This document shows positions 34,220 through 42,750 of a DNA stretch of 64,000 nucleotides, piece after piece. The stretch lies in assembly GCA_050011775.1 (NCBI GenBank), contig JBEKIL010000001.1:1-64000 (forward strand), given 5' to 3'. The notes beneath the pieces are model-generated. The model worked only from the letters and a program-made list of their open reading frames with translations. It was not told the origin of the DNA and did not search any database. This DNA is from CAVZMI01 sp050011775. Its GTDB lineage: Bacteria; Bacteroidota; Ignavibacteria; UBA10030; CAVZMI01. Made by a program: the position numbers and the translations under genes. Each line of letters opens with the position of its first letter. Position 1 is the first letter of the stretch.

Positions 34220-34972
34220 TCATCGTGCCATCCAGCCGCCATCGACAATGAGCACGTGGCCGTTCACATAGTCTGAAGCCTGTGAGGCCAGGAATATGAC
34301 CGCACCCTGCAAATCGTCCGGAGTACCCCATCGACCTGCCGGAATACGATCAAGAATTGCTTTTGAACGAACGGTATCCTCTCGAAGCGCCTTCGTATTG
34401 TTCGTGGCCATATAACCGGGCGCAATTGCATTTATGTTAATGCCGTACTGAGCCCATTCGTTCGAGAGCGCTTTTGTAATCTGTGCAACTGCTCCTTTGC
34501 TTGCAGAATACGACGGTACTATGATGCCTCCTTGAAATGCCAGCAACGATGCGATATTAATTATTTTCCCGGATTTTCGTTTCATCATATCACGAGCAAC
34601 TGCCTGTGAGAAGAAGAATACGGTTTTCGAATTGATCGCCATGACATCATCCCAGTCTTTCTCGGAAAAATCCAATGCCGGCATTCGCCGGATGATGCCT
34701 GCATTGTTCACGAGAATATCCACTTTACCAAACGTGCGGATCGTTTCATCAACAATTGATTGAATTGGTTTGGTGGACATGAGATCAGCCTCGATGATAA
34801 TGGTTTTCCGGCCAATTGCCTTGATTTCTTCGGCAGTTTCAGCACTGGAAACGTAATCCACCAGAACCATATCCGCACCGGCTTCAGCCAATCCAAGCGA
34901 CATGCCCTTGCCGAGTCCGGTACTCGTACCGGTTACAATGGCCACCTTGCCTGAAAGATCAAACAGTTTCAT
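34220..34972 (-). CDS. kduD: 2-dehydro-3-deoxy-D-gluconate 5-dehydrogenase KduD
   Basis: KduD reduces 3-deoxy-D-glycero-2,5-hexodiulosonate to KDG with NADH. From the ATG at 34970-34972 the protein is 250 residues, the usual length. The open frame runs 30 codons further upstream, but AAGGA lies six bases before this ATG and 'MKLFDLSGKVAIVTG' is the family start. Motifs are 'TGTSTGLGKGM', 'NNAGIIRR', 'YSASKGAV' and 'DGGWMAR'. It opens the kduD-kdgA-kduI-DUF4861 group, directly behind a strong hairpin (34992-35030). Confidence 0.94.
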   Translation of the reverse strand: MKLFDLSGKVAIVTGTSTGLGKGMSLGLAEAGADMVLVDYVSSAETAEEIKAIGRKTIIIEADLMSTKPIQSIVDETIRTFGKVDILVNNAGIIRRMPALDFSEKDWDDVMAINSKTVFFFSQAVARDMMKRKSGKIINIASLLAFQGGIIVPSYSASKGAVAQITKALSNEWAQYGININAIAPGYMATNNTKALREDTVRSKAILDRIPAGRWGTPDDLQGAVIFLASQASDYVNGHVLIVDGGWMAR

Positions 34973-34991
34973 AGTATTCCTTATTATAAAA

Positions 34992-35030
34992 GAAGCATCC
35001 AGTCCACAAAAAATTGAAACTGGATGCTTC
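34992..35030 (-). terminator. Strong hairpin with T run ahead of kduD
   Basis: gaagcatccagt (34992-35003) pairs perfectly over 12 bases with actggatgcttc (35019-35030) across a 15-base loop. On the minus strand the stem is followed at once by TTTTATAAT and then the kduD ribosome site. It can be the terminator of the upstream unit or an attenuator in the kduD leader. The TATAAT right after it could also be a kduD -10 element. Confidence 0.7.
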
Positions 35031-35183
35031 GAATTGGATATTGATAAAAGTTCGAGATCCAATCAATCCTCTCGAAAAATTATAATATATGAAAATAGTG
35101 CACAAATATACAGGCTCTGTGAGTCCTGACCGTCTCTCTCCTTTCGGAGGAGTGTCTCACTCAAGCAAGCCATGATCATATTA

Positions 35184-35233
35184 ACCTATTGAACCCTCGT
35201 GCGGAGTAGAGCAACAGCGCGGCGAGGTTAGGT
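35184..35233. other. Nested stem-loop in kduD upstream region
   Basis: accta (35184-35188) pairs with taggt (35229-35233), and inside it cctcg (35195-35199) pairs with cgagg (35223-35227). The interior holds gcg and cgc that may extend the fold. There is no T run, so it is not a simple terminator. It could be part of a structured leader RNA. Confidence 0.4.
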
Positions 35234-35344
35234 CAAGCATAATCTGTTTCTGCCTCTTTCGGTTGGCAGTGCCTCAGTATCTCGACCAGGTCCTGTTTCC
35301 AACCACATGTCGATTTCTCGCTCCATGCATTCAGAGCTTTTTCA

Positions 35345-35390
35345 TATCCGGGATATTGGAGGTGAGCGCCTCAACCTCCGCACCCGGATA
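35345..35390 (-). terminator. Long nested hairpin after the beta-helix gene
   Basis: tatccggg (35345-35352) pairs with cccggata (35383-35390) and, inside, ggaggt (35358-35363) pairs with acctcc (35374-35379), with a further gag/ctc step in the loop. It begins 26 bases after the stop codon of the minus-strand gene at 35416. The following bases lack a long T run, so it may protect the 3' end of the mRNA as much as terminate. Confidence 0.5.
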
Positions 35391-35415
35391 GAAAAGGAAT
35401 AGCTACACTCGGCGC

Positions 35416-37566
35416 TCATTTCACGAGCAATAATTTATTCACCTTACTGAATTTTTGGCTTCCCATCTGATCATACGCTCTGAATTTCGCGAAGTATATC
35501 CCGCCTGCCATCGAGGAAGCGTTCCATCGTACCGTGTAATATCCGGCTTCAACATTCCCATCCACGAGTACCGAAATTTCTCGCCCGACAACATCATAAA
35601 TGATCAGCGATACCCGAGAAGCATTCGGAAGAGCAAACCTGATCTCGGTCGAGGGATTAAAGGGGTTGGGATAGTTCTGTTGAAGAGCAAATTCCTTCGG
35701 GATTTGTGTCTTATCACGATCAATCCCGACCACAGGGCTTCCCTTCCCACTAACAGTAAGCGTATCCGGTGAACTCGATGCGTTATGCGTGAAAACGATG
35801 GAGCCGGATTGGGTAGACGTATCCTGGGGTGAAAACGTCACGATGAGATAGGCACTTCCCGACGGTGTCAGTGTCATCGTTGCAGGTGTAAAAGTAAAAC
35901 GCGCATTTGTGGATGAGATTGCCGTAACCTGCAGGGGCTCGCTGCCAGGATTGGAGACAAGAACACTGTCTTTCTTTGTAGAACCGACTGATACTGTCAA
36001 GAAATTGATTGCTTTACTTGAGAGAGAAAACACCGGTGCTGGTACAACCTGCTGGGTGAATTGCCACCGCGGATCTCCCACTACCTTGCCGTCACTGCTG
36101 GTGATAATATCATAACTGGCATATGAGCAATTGAGACTATCCATATACCATTCTGATTTTCGGCGGTTATAATCGTATACCCAAACATTGTTTGTTACAT
36201 CATGGATAAAATTCGTAGCGGGGACATTATTGGTGCCGTCTTTCTTTTTCCCGGCACCGGCTCCTACATTATTGATCGTGTTGCCGCCCGTCCCGGGTCC
36301 AAACGGAGTAAAGTACCACCGGATCAGTTTTGTCATTAACGGGGGAACTTGCGTAACTGAAACAGTCACCTTTTTAAAAGGATCATCAATACCGCCACCT
36401 GACGCCAACAACTGTCTCCATATGTCAGACGTTATAATAGGCTCTTGATAATAGAGCCATTCTGTTGGTAAATGAAGATACGGCGAATTTAGATTACGTA
36501 TTGACTGGCCAGAATCTGAAATCATATAGTAGTTATTCGAAATATCCCAAGGAGTAATATGAGTTGTCTTATTAGAACGTGCAACTATCCAGCTGATTTG
36601 ATATCCGCCATGTGGATCCATATCTGGGCTGTCGGTAAACTCACTCGCACGAATTGCATCAGTGTCGGGACCCATTGCAAAATTATCAATGAACAAGTTA
36701 TTCTTGATCTCGAACGGACCATTACCGAGCGAATCGATGAGACCCAACGATATCATTCCACAATAACTCAATCCATTGACACACGTATTATGATTGAATT
36801 TAAAACTATGTATTGGTAAGGTGGAGAGATAATGCCTGATGACACGATCTTGCCAGTTAACAAAAGTATTATTTTCCACGATTATTGTATCGACCTCGGA
36901 ATTCCGAAAATCGAAGCCTCGACCGGCACCCAGATTGGAATTACCGATAAATCCCATATCCGCTATTACCGAATTCGTAACTTGAACTGTCCCGGCATGA
37001 ACAGCCCCACTTGCTCCTATTTGCATAATTTGACCACTAACAGTTTTTAATAAACAACTGTCAACATAAATACTGCCATTGCCGGTATTTAGAATTTCAA
37101 TCATATTTCCCTGATTTTTATCGAGAGTTCCGGCTTGGCTCTCGTCGATTCCACATATCGAAAGATGCTTAAATTTGATTATGCCATTAGGTTGAATCAA
37201 TCTTGCGAATCGTCCCGGAGGTGTGCCGGACACAGGATAACCATATATCTGCGGCATGAAATCTCCCGTACCAAGTGCGGGGATGGCATAATTTCCATCT
37301 TCTGCTCGAATCTCCAATTTTCTGCCCGCACGAACATCAATTGAACCATCGTATGGATAATAACCATTCTTCGCCAATACATAGACGCGGGTATTGTTTT
37401 GCCAACCTGTTAGTCCAGCTCCTGCTGTATCAGCGATAATGAGCCGATTAATGAACAGGCCTGTTCCATATAGATCAGGAATAAAACATGTATCTACCTG
37501 AGCATATGTCGTCAGCGGGAGAAGCAAAAACAGAGCCAGCCAAAGACCGTATAAACCTTTTTTCAT
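35416..37566 (-). CDS. T9SS-exported parallel beta-helix protein
   Basis: The 716-residue protein has a signal peptide (about 1-22, ending TYA), a right-handed beta-helix-like region (about 50-480) rich in N-ladder turns ('VENNTFVNW', 'FKFNHNTCVNG', 'FEIKNNLFIDN'), a 'choice-of-anchor'-type Ig domain (about 520-615) and a T9SS sorting domain with 'NYPNPFNPSTEIRF'. No catalytic signature of a known lyase family is evident. In Bacteroides pectin loci comparable beta-helix (DUF5123/DUF4957-like) proteins are surface glycan binders. It sits 51 bases downstream of the TonB receptor, the place where SusD would stand, so a surface binding role is plausible. GAAAGGAG precedes the ATG. Confidence 0.75.
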   Translation of the reverse strand: MKKGLYGLWLALFLLLPLTTYAQVDTCFIPDLYGTGLFINRLIIADTAGAGLTGWQNNTRVYVLAKNGYYPYDGSIDVRAGRKLEIRAEDGNYAIPALGTGDFMPQIYGYPVSGTPPGRFARLIQPNGIIKFKHLSICGIDESQAGTLDKNQGNMIEILNTGNGSIYVDSCLLKTVSGQIMQIGASGAVHAGTVQVTNSVIADMGFIGNSNLGAGRGFDFRNSEVDTIIVENNTFVNWQDRVIRHYLSTLPIHSFKFNHNTCVNGLSYCGMISLGLIDSLGNGPFEIKNNLFIDNFAMGPDTDAIRASEFTDSPDMDPHGGYQISWIVARSNKTTHITPWDISNNYYMISDSGQSIRNLNSPYLHLPTEWLYYQEPIITSDIWRQLLASGGGIDDPFKKVTVSVTQVPPLMTKLIRWYFTPFGPGTGGNTINNVGAGAGKKKDGTNNVPATNFIHDVTNNVWVYDYNRRKSEWYMDSLNCSYASYDIITSSDGKVVGDPRWQFTQQVVPAPVFSLSSKAINFLTVSVGSTKKDSVLVSNPGSEPLQVTAISSTNARFTFTPATMTLTPSGSAYLIVTFSPQDTSTQSGSIVFTHNASSSPDTLTVSGKGSPVVGIDRDKTQIPKEFALQQNYPNPFNPSTEIRFALPNASRVSLIIYDVVGREISVLVDGNVEAGYYTVRWNASSMAGGIYFAKFRAYDQMGSQKFSKVNKLLLVK

Positions 37567-37617
37567 AACATACTCCTTTCATACGTGTGAGTTTATTAGT
37601 TGGTTGTTGTATAGTGG

Positions 37618-40600
37618 TTAAAGTAAAATTCGTACCGCCAGATCAACCGAGGTACCGTATAATTCCGCAGTTCGGGGGAGGTATCCCCAGTCATAAAGTT
37701 TGTTTAGCCGCGATCTCGTCTCCTCCTTGTTGAATATATTATTGACGTTGAGAAATAGCGCAATATTTGATGTGACCTGCTGTTTCAGTGCAAGATCCCA
37801 CTTCGTGAATGCATCGACAATACCATCCGCATTTCCGAAAGCTGAATATTGACTTGTATATCTTCCCTGGTAATAGACCGATAACCTTGCCGAGAAGTCT
37901 CCTATATCATATCCGAGAGCCACATTACCATAAATTTCCGGTTGATTTTCCGAATTTCTTGTTACCCAGACGGGTTCACTATTCTGGAGATAATTATATT
38001 TCTCAGGCTTATATCGGGGTGTTCCGGGCGTTCCTGACGCTGGAGTATAAGTTGTATCTTCCACCGTTTGACCAATGATGATATTGGTCTGGGAGCGTGT
38101 AATTGAAAGGTTGTACGACAAAACGACGTTTCTGAGCCATGAGACAGGGAGAAAACCGAAATTCATCTGGTGCTCAATTTCGATTCCCCAAGCGTACGAA
38201 GGATCTGGTGAATTATACGATAAATTTACACTATATACAGGGCTCGTATGCAGAAGACTTGCAAAGGTTGGATTCTGTTCCCATGATGACATATTTAAAT
38301 TCTCAAGCAGTCGATCTAACCGACCGTACAATCCTGCCTTTTCACTTGTTGTCCATCCCTTGTATCCTACCGGGGTATTGGGACCACCGGAGGGCCAGCT
38401 TATCAGGACATTATTTGTCTGATGAAAAAGATCATCAATAACTTTATAGAATCCCGAAACAGATAATAAACCCATTGTATTACTATAGATCTGTGTGTTT
38501 ACTTCAAAGTTCCATGCTTTAGCATCCTTTAACTGCGGATTCCCGGCTGAAAGAACAGCATTACCAGAGCCGGGAGCAAACTGCGGCAGACGCATATCAA
38601 AAGCCGGACGCGCCAGAGCTCTGTACGCGGCAAAACGAACGGTCATATAATCCGTCGGCCTCACTGAAAGCTGTGCGCTCGGCAGCCAGATTGTCTCCGT
38701 AAAGTGCGCAGTTGTATCGATTACTTGTCCATTAAGAGTCACGACCGCTCCAGTACCTCCTACTGCTCCGTTTGAATACTTCGCACGATAGTTGTTCGAT
38801 TCGTTCTCAACCCTTAATCCGAAAATGAATGTTGTCAACTGTCCGATATCGAGTGTATTCATGACATAGGCACTCGATACATTTTCGGTGATATAATAGT
38901 CACTCAGAACGGAATTCCCGTTGGGGCCCCAATCCTGGGCAACGGCTGCTTTTCCGTTTTTATTGAGATCCCACCATTCTTTCAGTGCATCGACATTAAT
39001 AAGTGGTGAGATATGATAGAGTCCCATGACATTACGTGAGACCACAGGCTGATCGAGGTACCATATTAGTGGAACGGCACTGTGCACGATACCTTCAAAG
39101 CGTGTTCCTGTAAGATCGATTAGTGATCCATCGACATTTACCAGAGGATATTGTTTATAGTTATTCCATACCATATCTCCCGTATTATACCATCTCGTTT
39201 TTGCCTTATACTTTCCACCGATTTTGAGCTCATTTGACACCATATTCCCGATATTAAATATTTTGGAGACATTCAACTGAAGGGTCTGCTCCTTATCAAA
39301 GTTTTCCCTTTGCATATAATTTGTACTATCGAGTACAACTGACGAAAAATTATTATTGGCAAAAGGTATGATATTGGTTTCAGGATGATCCTTGCATATC
39401 TGGAACGATCCCGCTGAGTCTGCGGTAAAAGCCATACGATAATCAAAAGGATTTTTAATTTTTGATTGTGCATATGCTGCGTTCCAATCAACCGATAATC
39501 CTAGAAAATGATTCGCACCCTGCAACGAACCGTTCAATGTACTTATTTGCTGCTCTGTATACTGATAAAGATATTCAGCCGTTCCTGATCCGGCCGGATA
39601 TTCTCGTTCATTAAGAGTGATATTTCTCCCTGTTTCACTGTACAAACCGGTTAGCTTTATCGATCCACTGTCCGGTGTATTCAGATCAAAAATTACCTGG
39701 CCGCCATTTCGTTTACGGAGTTCATCGGTAAAACGGACATCAAAGCTACTAAGGTTATAATCGTTACCGAAAATAGAAGAATTACCTCCGCGCATAGGAA
39801 ATCGAACATTATACAAAGAATCTGTATTATTGGAGGGAGTATAACCGTAGGCGTCATTTTCTCTGCTCCGGATTTTGCTTTCCGCATTTCCCTGAAGTTG
39901 AATACCGAGCAGATTATCAAAAAAACGTTCTCCATATCGGAACGAGAGATCATATTGCTTTGCTGATTTCATCAGTGCATTGTAATCACCTTTTATATCG
40001 AAGCGAAGAAGCCGCTCGGAAGGTGCTTTTCTCGTCACCAGGTTCACCGAACCGGCAATTGCATCCGCATCTTGATCGGCTGTAAGTGTCTTGTGGAGTT
40101 CCACACCCGCCAGAGCACCCTGCGAGAGCATACTCAGGTCAACGTCTCGTGTACTTGGATCGGTGGGCGGAACTTTAACTCCGTCCAGCGTAATATTGCT
40201 GAACTGCGAACTTAATCCTCTCAGCACAATATTTGTTGCCTCACCACCACTCCGGATAATCGAGACCCCCGGCAGACGCCCGATTGCCTCTGCGGCATTT
40301 GCATCTGGCAATTCCTGAATTTTTTCCTCCGAGACAACATTCATAATTGTTTTTGATGTAATCTGCTGGTTCATTGCTGCCAATTGACCGCGAAGTTGAG
40401 CGGTGACTATGACTTCTACTCCCATTATGATTGCAGGTTGTAATTGAACGTTCAATACGACGGTTTTTTTCTCTGAAAAATTTATTTCAATCTCCTTCGG
40501 TTCATATCCCACACAGGATACTTTAACTTTATAAGGTTTTTGTGGGATTCCATTTATTACATATATGCCTTCAATATCCGTTGCACAACCCAGTGATGAA

Positions 40601-40746
40601 CCCAGTAAAACAACATTGGCTCCCACAATTATTCCACGAGTTGTTGAATCCGTTACAGAACCACGTAACGTACTCTGACTGAAAGCAACTACCGGGATGA
40701 ATAGCAGAACAAATGCAAGTCTTCTTACGCGGGAAAAAGTTTTCAT
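37618..40746 (-). CDS. TonB-dependent receptor of the pectin island
   Basis: This outer-membrane importer is 1042 residues from the ATG at 40744-40746, chosen because AAGGAG precedes it and a signal peptide ('RRLAFVLLFIPVVAFSQ') follows; the open frame begins 15 codons earlier. It has a carboxypeptidase-regulatory-like domain (about 25-110), plug ('IQELPDANAAEAIGRLPGVSII', given here as its core) and a 22-strand barrel ending 'VDLAVRILL'. It belongs with SusD-independent receptors of the Xanthomonas/Caulobacter type. No SusD-like gene follows; a T9SS surface protein does. Pectic oligosaccharide is the likely ligand, from context only. Confidence 0.93.
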   Translation of the reverse strand: MKTFSRVRRLAFVLLFIPVVAFSQSTLRGSVTDSTTRGIIVGANVVLLGSSLGCATDIEGIYVINGIPQKPYKVKVSCVGYEPKEIEINFSEKKTVVLNVQLQPAIIMGVEVIVTAQLRGQLAAMNQQITSKTIMNVVSEEKIQELPDANAAEAIGRLPGVSIIRSGGEATNIVLRGLSSQFSNITLDGVKVPPTDPSTRDVDLSMLSQGALAGVELHKTLTADQDADAIAGSVNLVTRKAPSERLLRFDIKGDYNALMKSAKQYDLSFRYGERFFDNLLGIQLQGNAESKIRSRENDAYGYTPSNNTDSLYNVRFPMRGGNSSIFGNDYNLSSFDVRFTDELRKRNGGQVIFDLNTPDSGSIKLTGLYSETGRNITLNEREYPAGSGTAEYLYQYTEQQISTLNGSLQGANHFLGLSVDWNAAYAQSKIKNPFDYRMAFTADSAGSFQICKDHPETNIIPFANNNFSSVVLDSTNYMQRENFDKEQTLQLNVSKIFNIGNMVSNELKIGGKYKAKTRWYNTGDMVWNNYKQYPLVNVDGSLIDLTGTRFEGIVHSAVPLIWYLDQPVVSRNVMGLYHISPLINVDALKEWWDLNKNGKAAVAQDWGPNGNSVLSDYYITENVSSAYVMNTLDIGQLTTFIFGLRVENESNNYRAKYSNGAVGGTGAVVTLNGQVIDTTAHFTETIWLPSAQLSVRPTDYMTVRFAAYRALARPAFDMRLPQFAPGSGNAVLSAGNPQLKDAKAWNFEVNTQIYSNTMGLLSVSGFYKVIDDLFHQTNNVLISWPSGGPNTPVGYKGWTTSEKAGLYGRLDRLLENLNMSSWEQNPTFASLLHTSPVYSVNLSYNSPDPSYAWGIEIEHQMNFGFLPVSWLRNVVLSYNLSITRSQTNIIIGQTVEDTTYTPASGTPGTPRYKPEKYNYLQNSEPVWVTRNSENQPEIYGNVALGYDIGDFSARLSVYYQGRYTSQYSAFGNADGIVDAFTKWDLALKQQVTSNIALFLNVNNIFNKEETRSRLNKLYDWGYLPRTAELYGTSVDLAVRILL

Positions 40747-40882
40747 AATAATAGTACTCCTTGCATTAGAATTAATTATATATAATTTCAATTCTTGGAT
40801 AGATCAAGGATATAATACGACCTCTTACTGCTCCTTGGGCTATGAGTGAAAATTAATGTAATTTAGAGAAAGGAAAAATTAT

Positions 40883-41653
40883 TTATTTCAATGAGTGCTT
40901 TAGACTTTTTTTAGCCGATCCGGTGTTTCGTTGTTTTTCCAGCATTTGTTCCGTATGCTGCTCGGCAATTTCAAGGTGCCGTATCATTGCAGCGCGAGCA
41001 CTCTCTGCATCTCGATGCAAGATAGCTGTGAGAATTTTTTCATGCCATTCAACCGCCGAACGCTTTGCATCTGCAACAGTCTGATATACCGATGATTTTA
41101 TTTGCGGAACAAGTCTGTGTATCGGTTCCAGTATTAAAGGGATCAAAGAATTTTCCGCTGCTTTGGCAATATCCAGATGGAATTGCATATCAAGCCTTGA
41201 GAGTTCCACGTAATCACCGACACTCTGGGCCAGATCATAATGATCTTTCTTCAATTTTTCAGCATCCTCTTCCGTGTGATGAAGTGCCGCTGATGCCGCG
41301 ATCGGAGGTTCAATAATTTGCCGGGCATGGACGACATCGAAAACATAATTCCGGTCAAGTTGCATTTCAAGATAAAGATGAATCGGATCTGTAACCGTCT
41401 CGGCAGATAAATTCTGGACAAAAATTCCTTTCCCTTTCATTATAACGACAAGACCACGAGCACTTAACATACGGAGCGCTTCACGGACCGCAGTGCGGCT
41501 TACATCAAACTGCTGGCACAACTCTAATTCTGACGGAAGTCTTACTCCCGGCAAGAGTATCTTTGCACGGATGGCTTCCTCAATTTTAGATTCGACAACC
41601 TTACTTAAAAGGTATCTTTTGGCAACAGGCGTGAATATATTGTTACTTGTCAT
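40883..41653 (-). CDS. GntR-family (FadR/FCD subfamily) transcriptional regulator
   Basis: The 256-residue protein has the GntR winged helix (about 15-85: 'LPSELELCQQFDVSRTAVREALRMLSARGLV') and a C-terminal FCD all-helical effector domain (about 100-240) with 'HARQIIEPPIAASAA' and 'DMQFHLDIAKAAEN', containing the metal-binding acid and His residues of that subfamily. UxuR and ExuR, which sense uronates, are members. It lies at the head of the pectin/uronate island, 136 bases upstream of the receptor gene, and is the natural candidate for its repressor. The start overlaps a near-palindrome that may be its own operator. Confidence 0.9.
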   Translation of the reverse strand: MTSNNIFTPVAKRYLLSKVVESKIEEAIRAKILLPGVRLPSELELCQQFDVSRTAVREALRMLSARGLVVIMKGKGIFVQNLSAETVTDPIHLYLEMQLDRNYVFDVVHARQIIEPPIAASAALHHTEEDAEKLKKDHYDLAQSVGDYVELSRLDMQFHLDIAKAAENSLIPLILEPIHRLVPQIKSSVYQTVADAKRSAVEWHEKILTAILHRDAESARAAMIRHLEIAEQHTEQMLEKQRNTGSAKKSLKHSLK

Positions 41654-42026
41654 ATGTATGATATGTTATATCTTATAATATATTAAACACTACTTATTCT
41701 GTCAATAGAAATCTTAACTTTTTAAAAAAAAGTTAAAAAACCTCACAGATTATGCCAAAATCCAGATTTTAAGCTCTATCTTATAAAAATCCTTTGTTTT
41801 CGGGGTTTTCTTATATATAGTGTGTCGGTAGGTAATTATCCCGGTTACCATACTTCTACACAAAAGAGGCTTTTAGATATACACCTGTGTATGGTTATTC
41901 CATTTCCCCGGTGAAAGAAATCCCTTCGGGAAGCTAATGCTTAAATATAACCGACACGCTTCATGAATGCTGAAGCATGTCCGGAATGATTGGATTCAAT
42001 ATCCTAGATAGCTTCTTACCACTATT
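41654..42026. other. Intergenic region with large inverted-repeat fold
   Basis: These 373 bases contain no supported gene. An outer stem, gtgtcggt (41822-41829) with accgacac (41950-41957), encloses about 120 bases with two mutually exclusive inner stems: ggtaa/ttacc (41831-41835/41845-41849) and accatac/gtatggt (41847-41853/41889-41895). A further small tccc/ggga hairpin follows. The strand is unclear. Confidence 0.45.
41657..41675. promoter_or_regulatory. Near-palindrome at the GntR gene start, possible operator
   Basis: tatgatat (41657-41664) and atatctta (41668-41675) form an inverted repeat with one mismatch around gtt. It begins 4 bases upstream of the regulator's ATG, covering its ribosome-binding region. 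Autorepression is a reasonable guess, but I found no clear second copy elsewhere in the island. Confidence 0.35.
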
Positions 42027-42581
42027 TCAAACTATTTTGATTACATGAATACATCTCTCTCCACCGTATAAGATCGACTCTTCAATTTCTGCATCGACAG
42101 ATTTTCCCAGTATGGTTTCGAATACTTCTTTATTGTATCCTCTTGAACAATTGCAGAAATCTTTCGGAGTTATCGACCCGTCGACAAACGGACAGAAGCA
42201 CGATTCCGCTTTTTTGCCGACTATCCTGATCGTTTTTTTCTCTCTATCATATTCAGTACTCTCAGCCCATAGTCTTTTAAGTTCATCCAGATAACCTTCA
42301 GGATTATCCTTAAATTTTTTCAACATATCTCCATTCTCTTTTGCACACGCACGACCTAAGTCTTCGATAATCTTTTTCTTCTTTTCCTGATCTATCGTCG
42401 AGTCAAGATTTTCTATGAGCTTGGCAAATCGTTTGCGGATAAAATCAAATCTCCAGTCCGATTCCTTTTTCTGGGTCCCATCAGAACCGGCAAACAGATT
42501 TCCACTGGCTAAAATTGATAATCCTGCACATGAGCACATTCCTAATGCACAGGCAGAGGTGAGAAATTCTTTTCTTTTCAT
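42027..42581 (-). CDS. Exported Cys-rich protein of unknown function
   Basis: From the ATG at 42579-42581 (AAGGAG nine bases before it) the protein has 184 residues; the longer open frame has no ribosome site. It begins MKRKEFLTSACALGMCSC, a Tat-like or lipoprotein-like leader. The mature part is helical and charged (about 45-115). A C-terminal module has 'CFCPFVDG', 'FCNCSRGY', 'ILGKSV' and 'SILYGGERC', a Cys pattern I associate with DUF6144 or L-2-amino-thiazoline-4-carboxylate-hydrolase-like domains. That assignment is from memory and weak. It ends the mannan cluster, 170 bases after the AGE epimerase. Confidence 0.6.
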   Translation of the reverse strand: MKRKEFLTSACALGMCSCAGLSILASGNLFAGSDGTQKKESDWRFDFIRKRFAKLIENLDSTIDQEKKKKIIEDLGRACAKENGDMLKKFKDNPEGYLDELKRLWAESTEYDREKKTIRIVGKKAESCFCPFVDGSITPKDFCNCSRGYNKEVFETILGKSVDAEIEESILYGGERCIHVIKIV

Positions 42582-42750
42582 ATGACGGGCTCCTTGTCTG
42601 TAATCATTATAATAAACATCTGCGGCCGGGACATCAATATAATCCAAACCGGTGAAAAAATCTTCGTATGTGTACGCTTCATCAAGTATTAATTGGAACG
42701 ATATATTTGTATACCAGCCCCGGAATAAATTATTTTGCCGGGCCGAAGTG

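Larger units (their letters stand above)
34973..35415. other. Structured leader/intergenic region upstream of kduD
   Basis: These 443 bases carry no supported gene. They hold three separate stem-loops, listed individually: next to kduD (34992-35030), in the middle (35184-35233) and next to the beta-helix gene stop (35345-35390). Such density suggests terminators plus a structured leader RNA between two transcription units. Confidence 0.55.

Noticed and set aside
37618..40746. Classification of the receptor as SusC with an associated SusD
   Set aside because: No SusD-like lipoprotein gene follows on either side; the plug resembles SusD-independent receptors.
41822..41957. Resemblance of ggtaggtaattatcccggttacc to part of the cyclic-di-GMP-I riboswitch
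   Set aside because: Only one short segment is similar; the conserved receptor loops and order of helices do not match.
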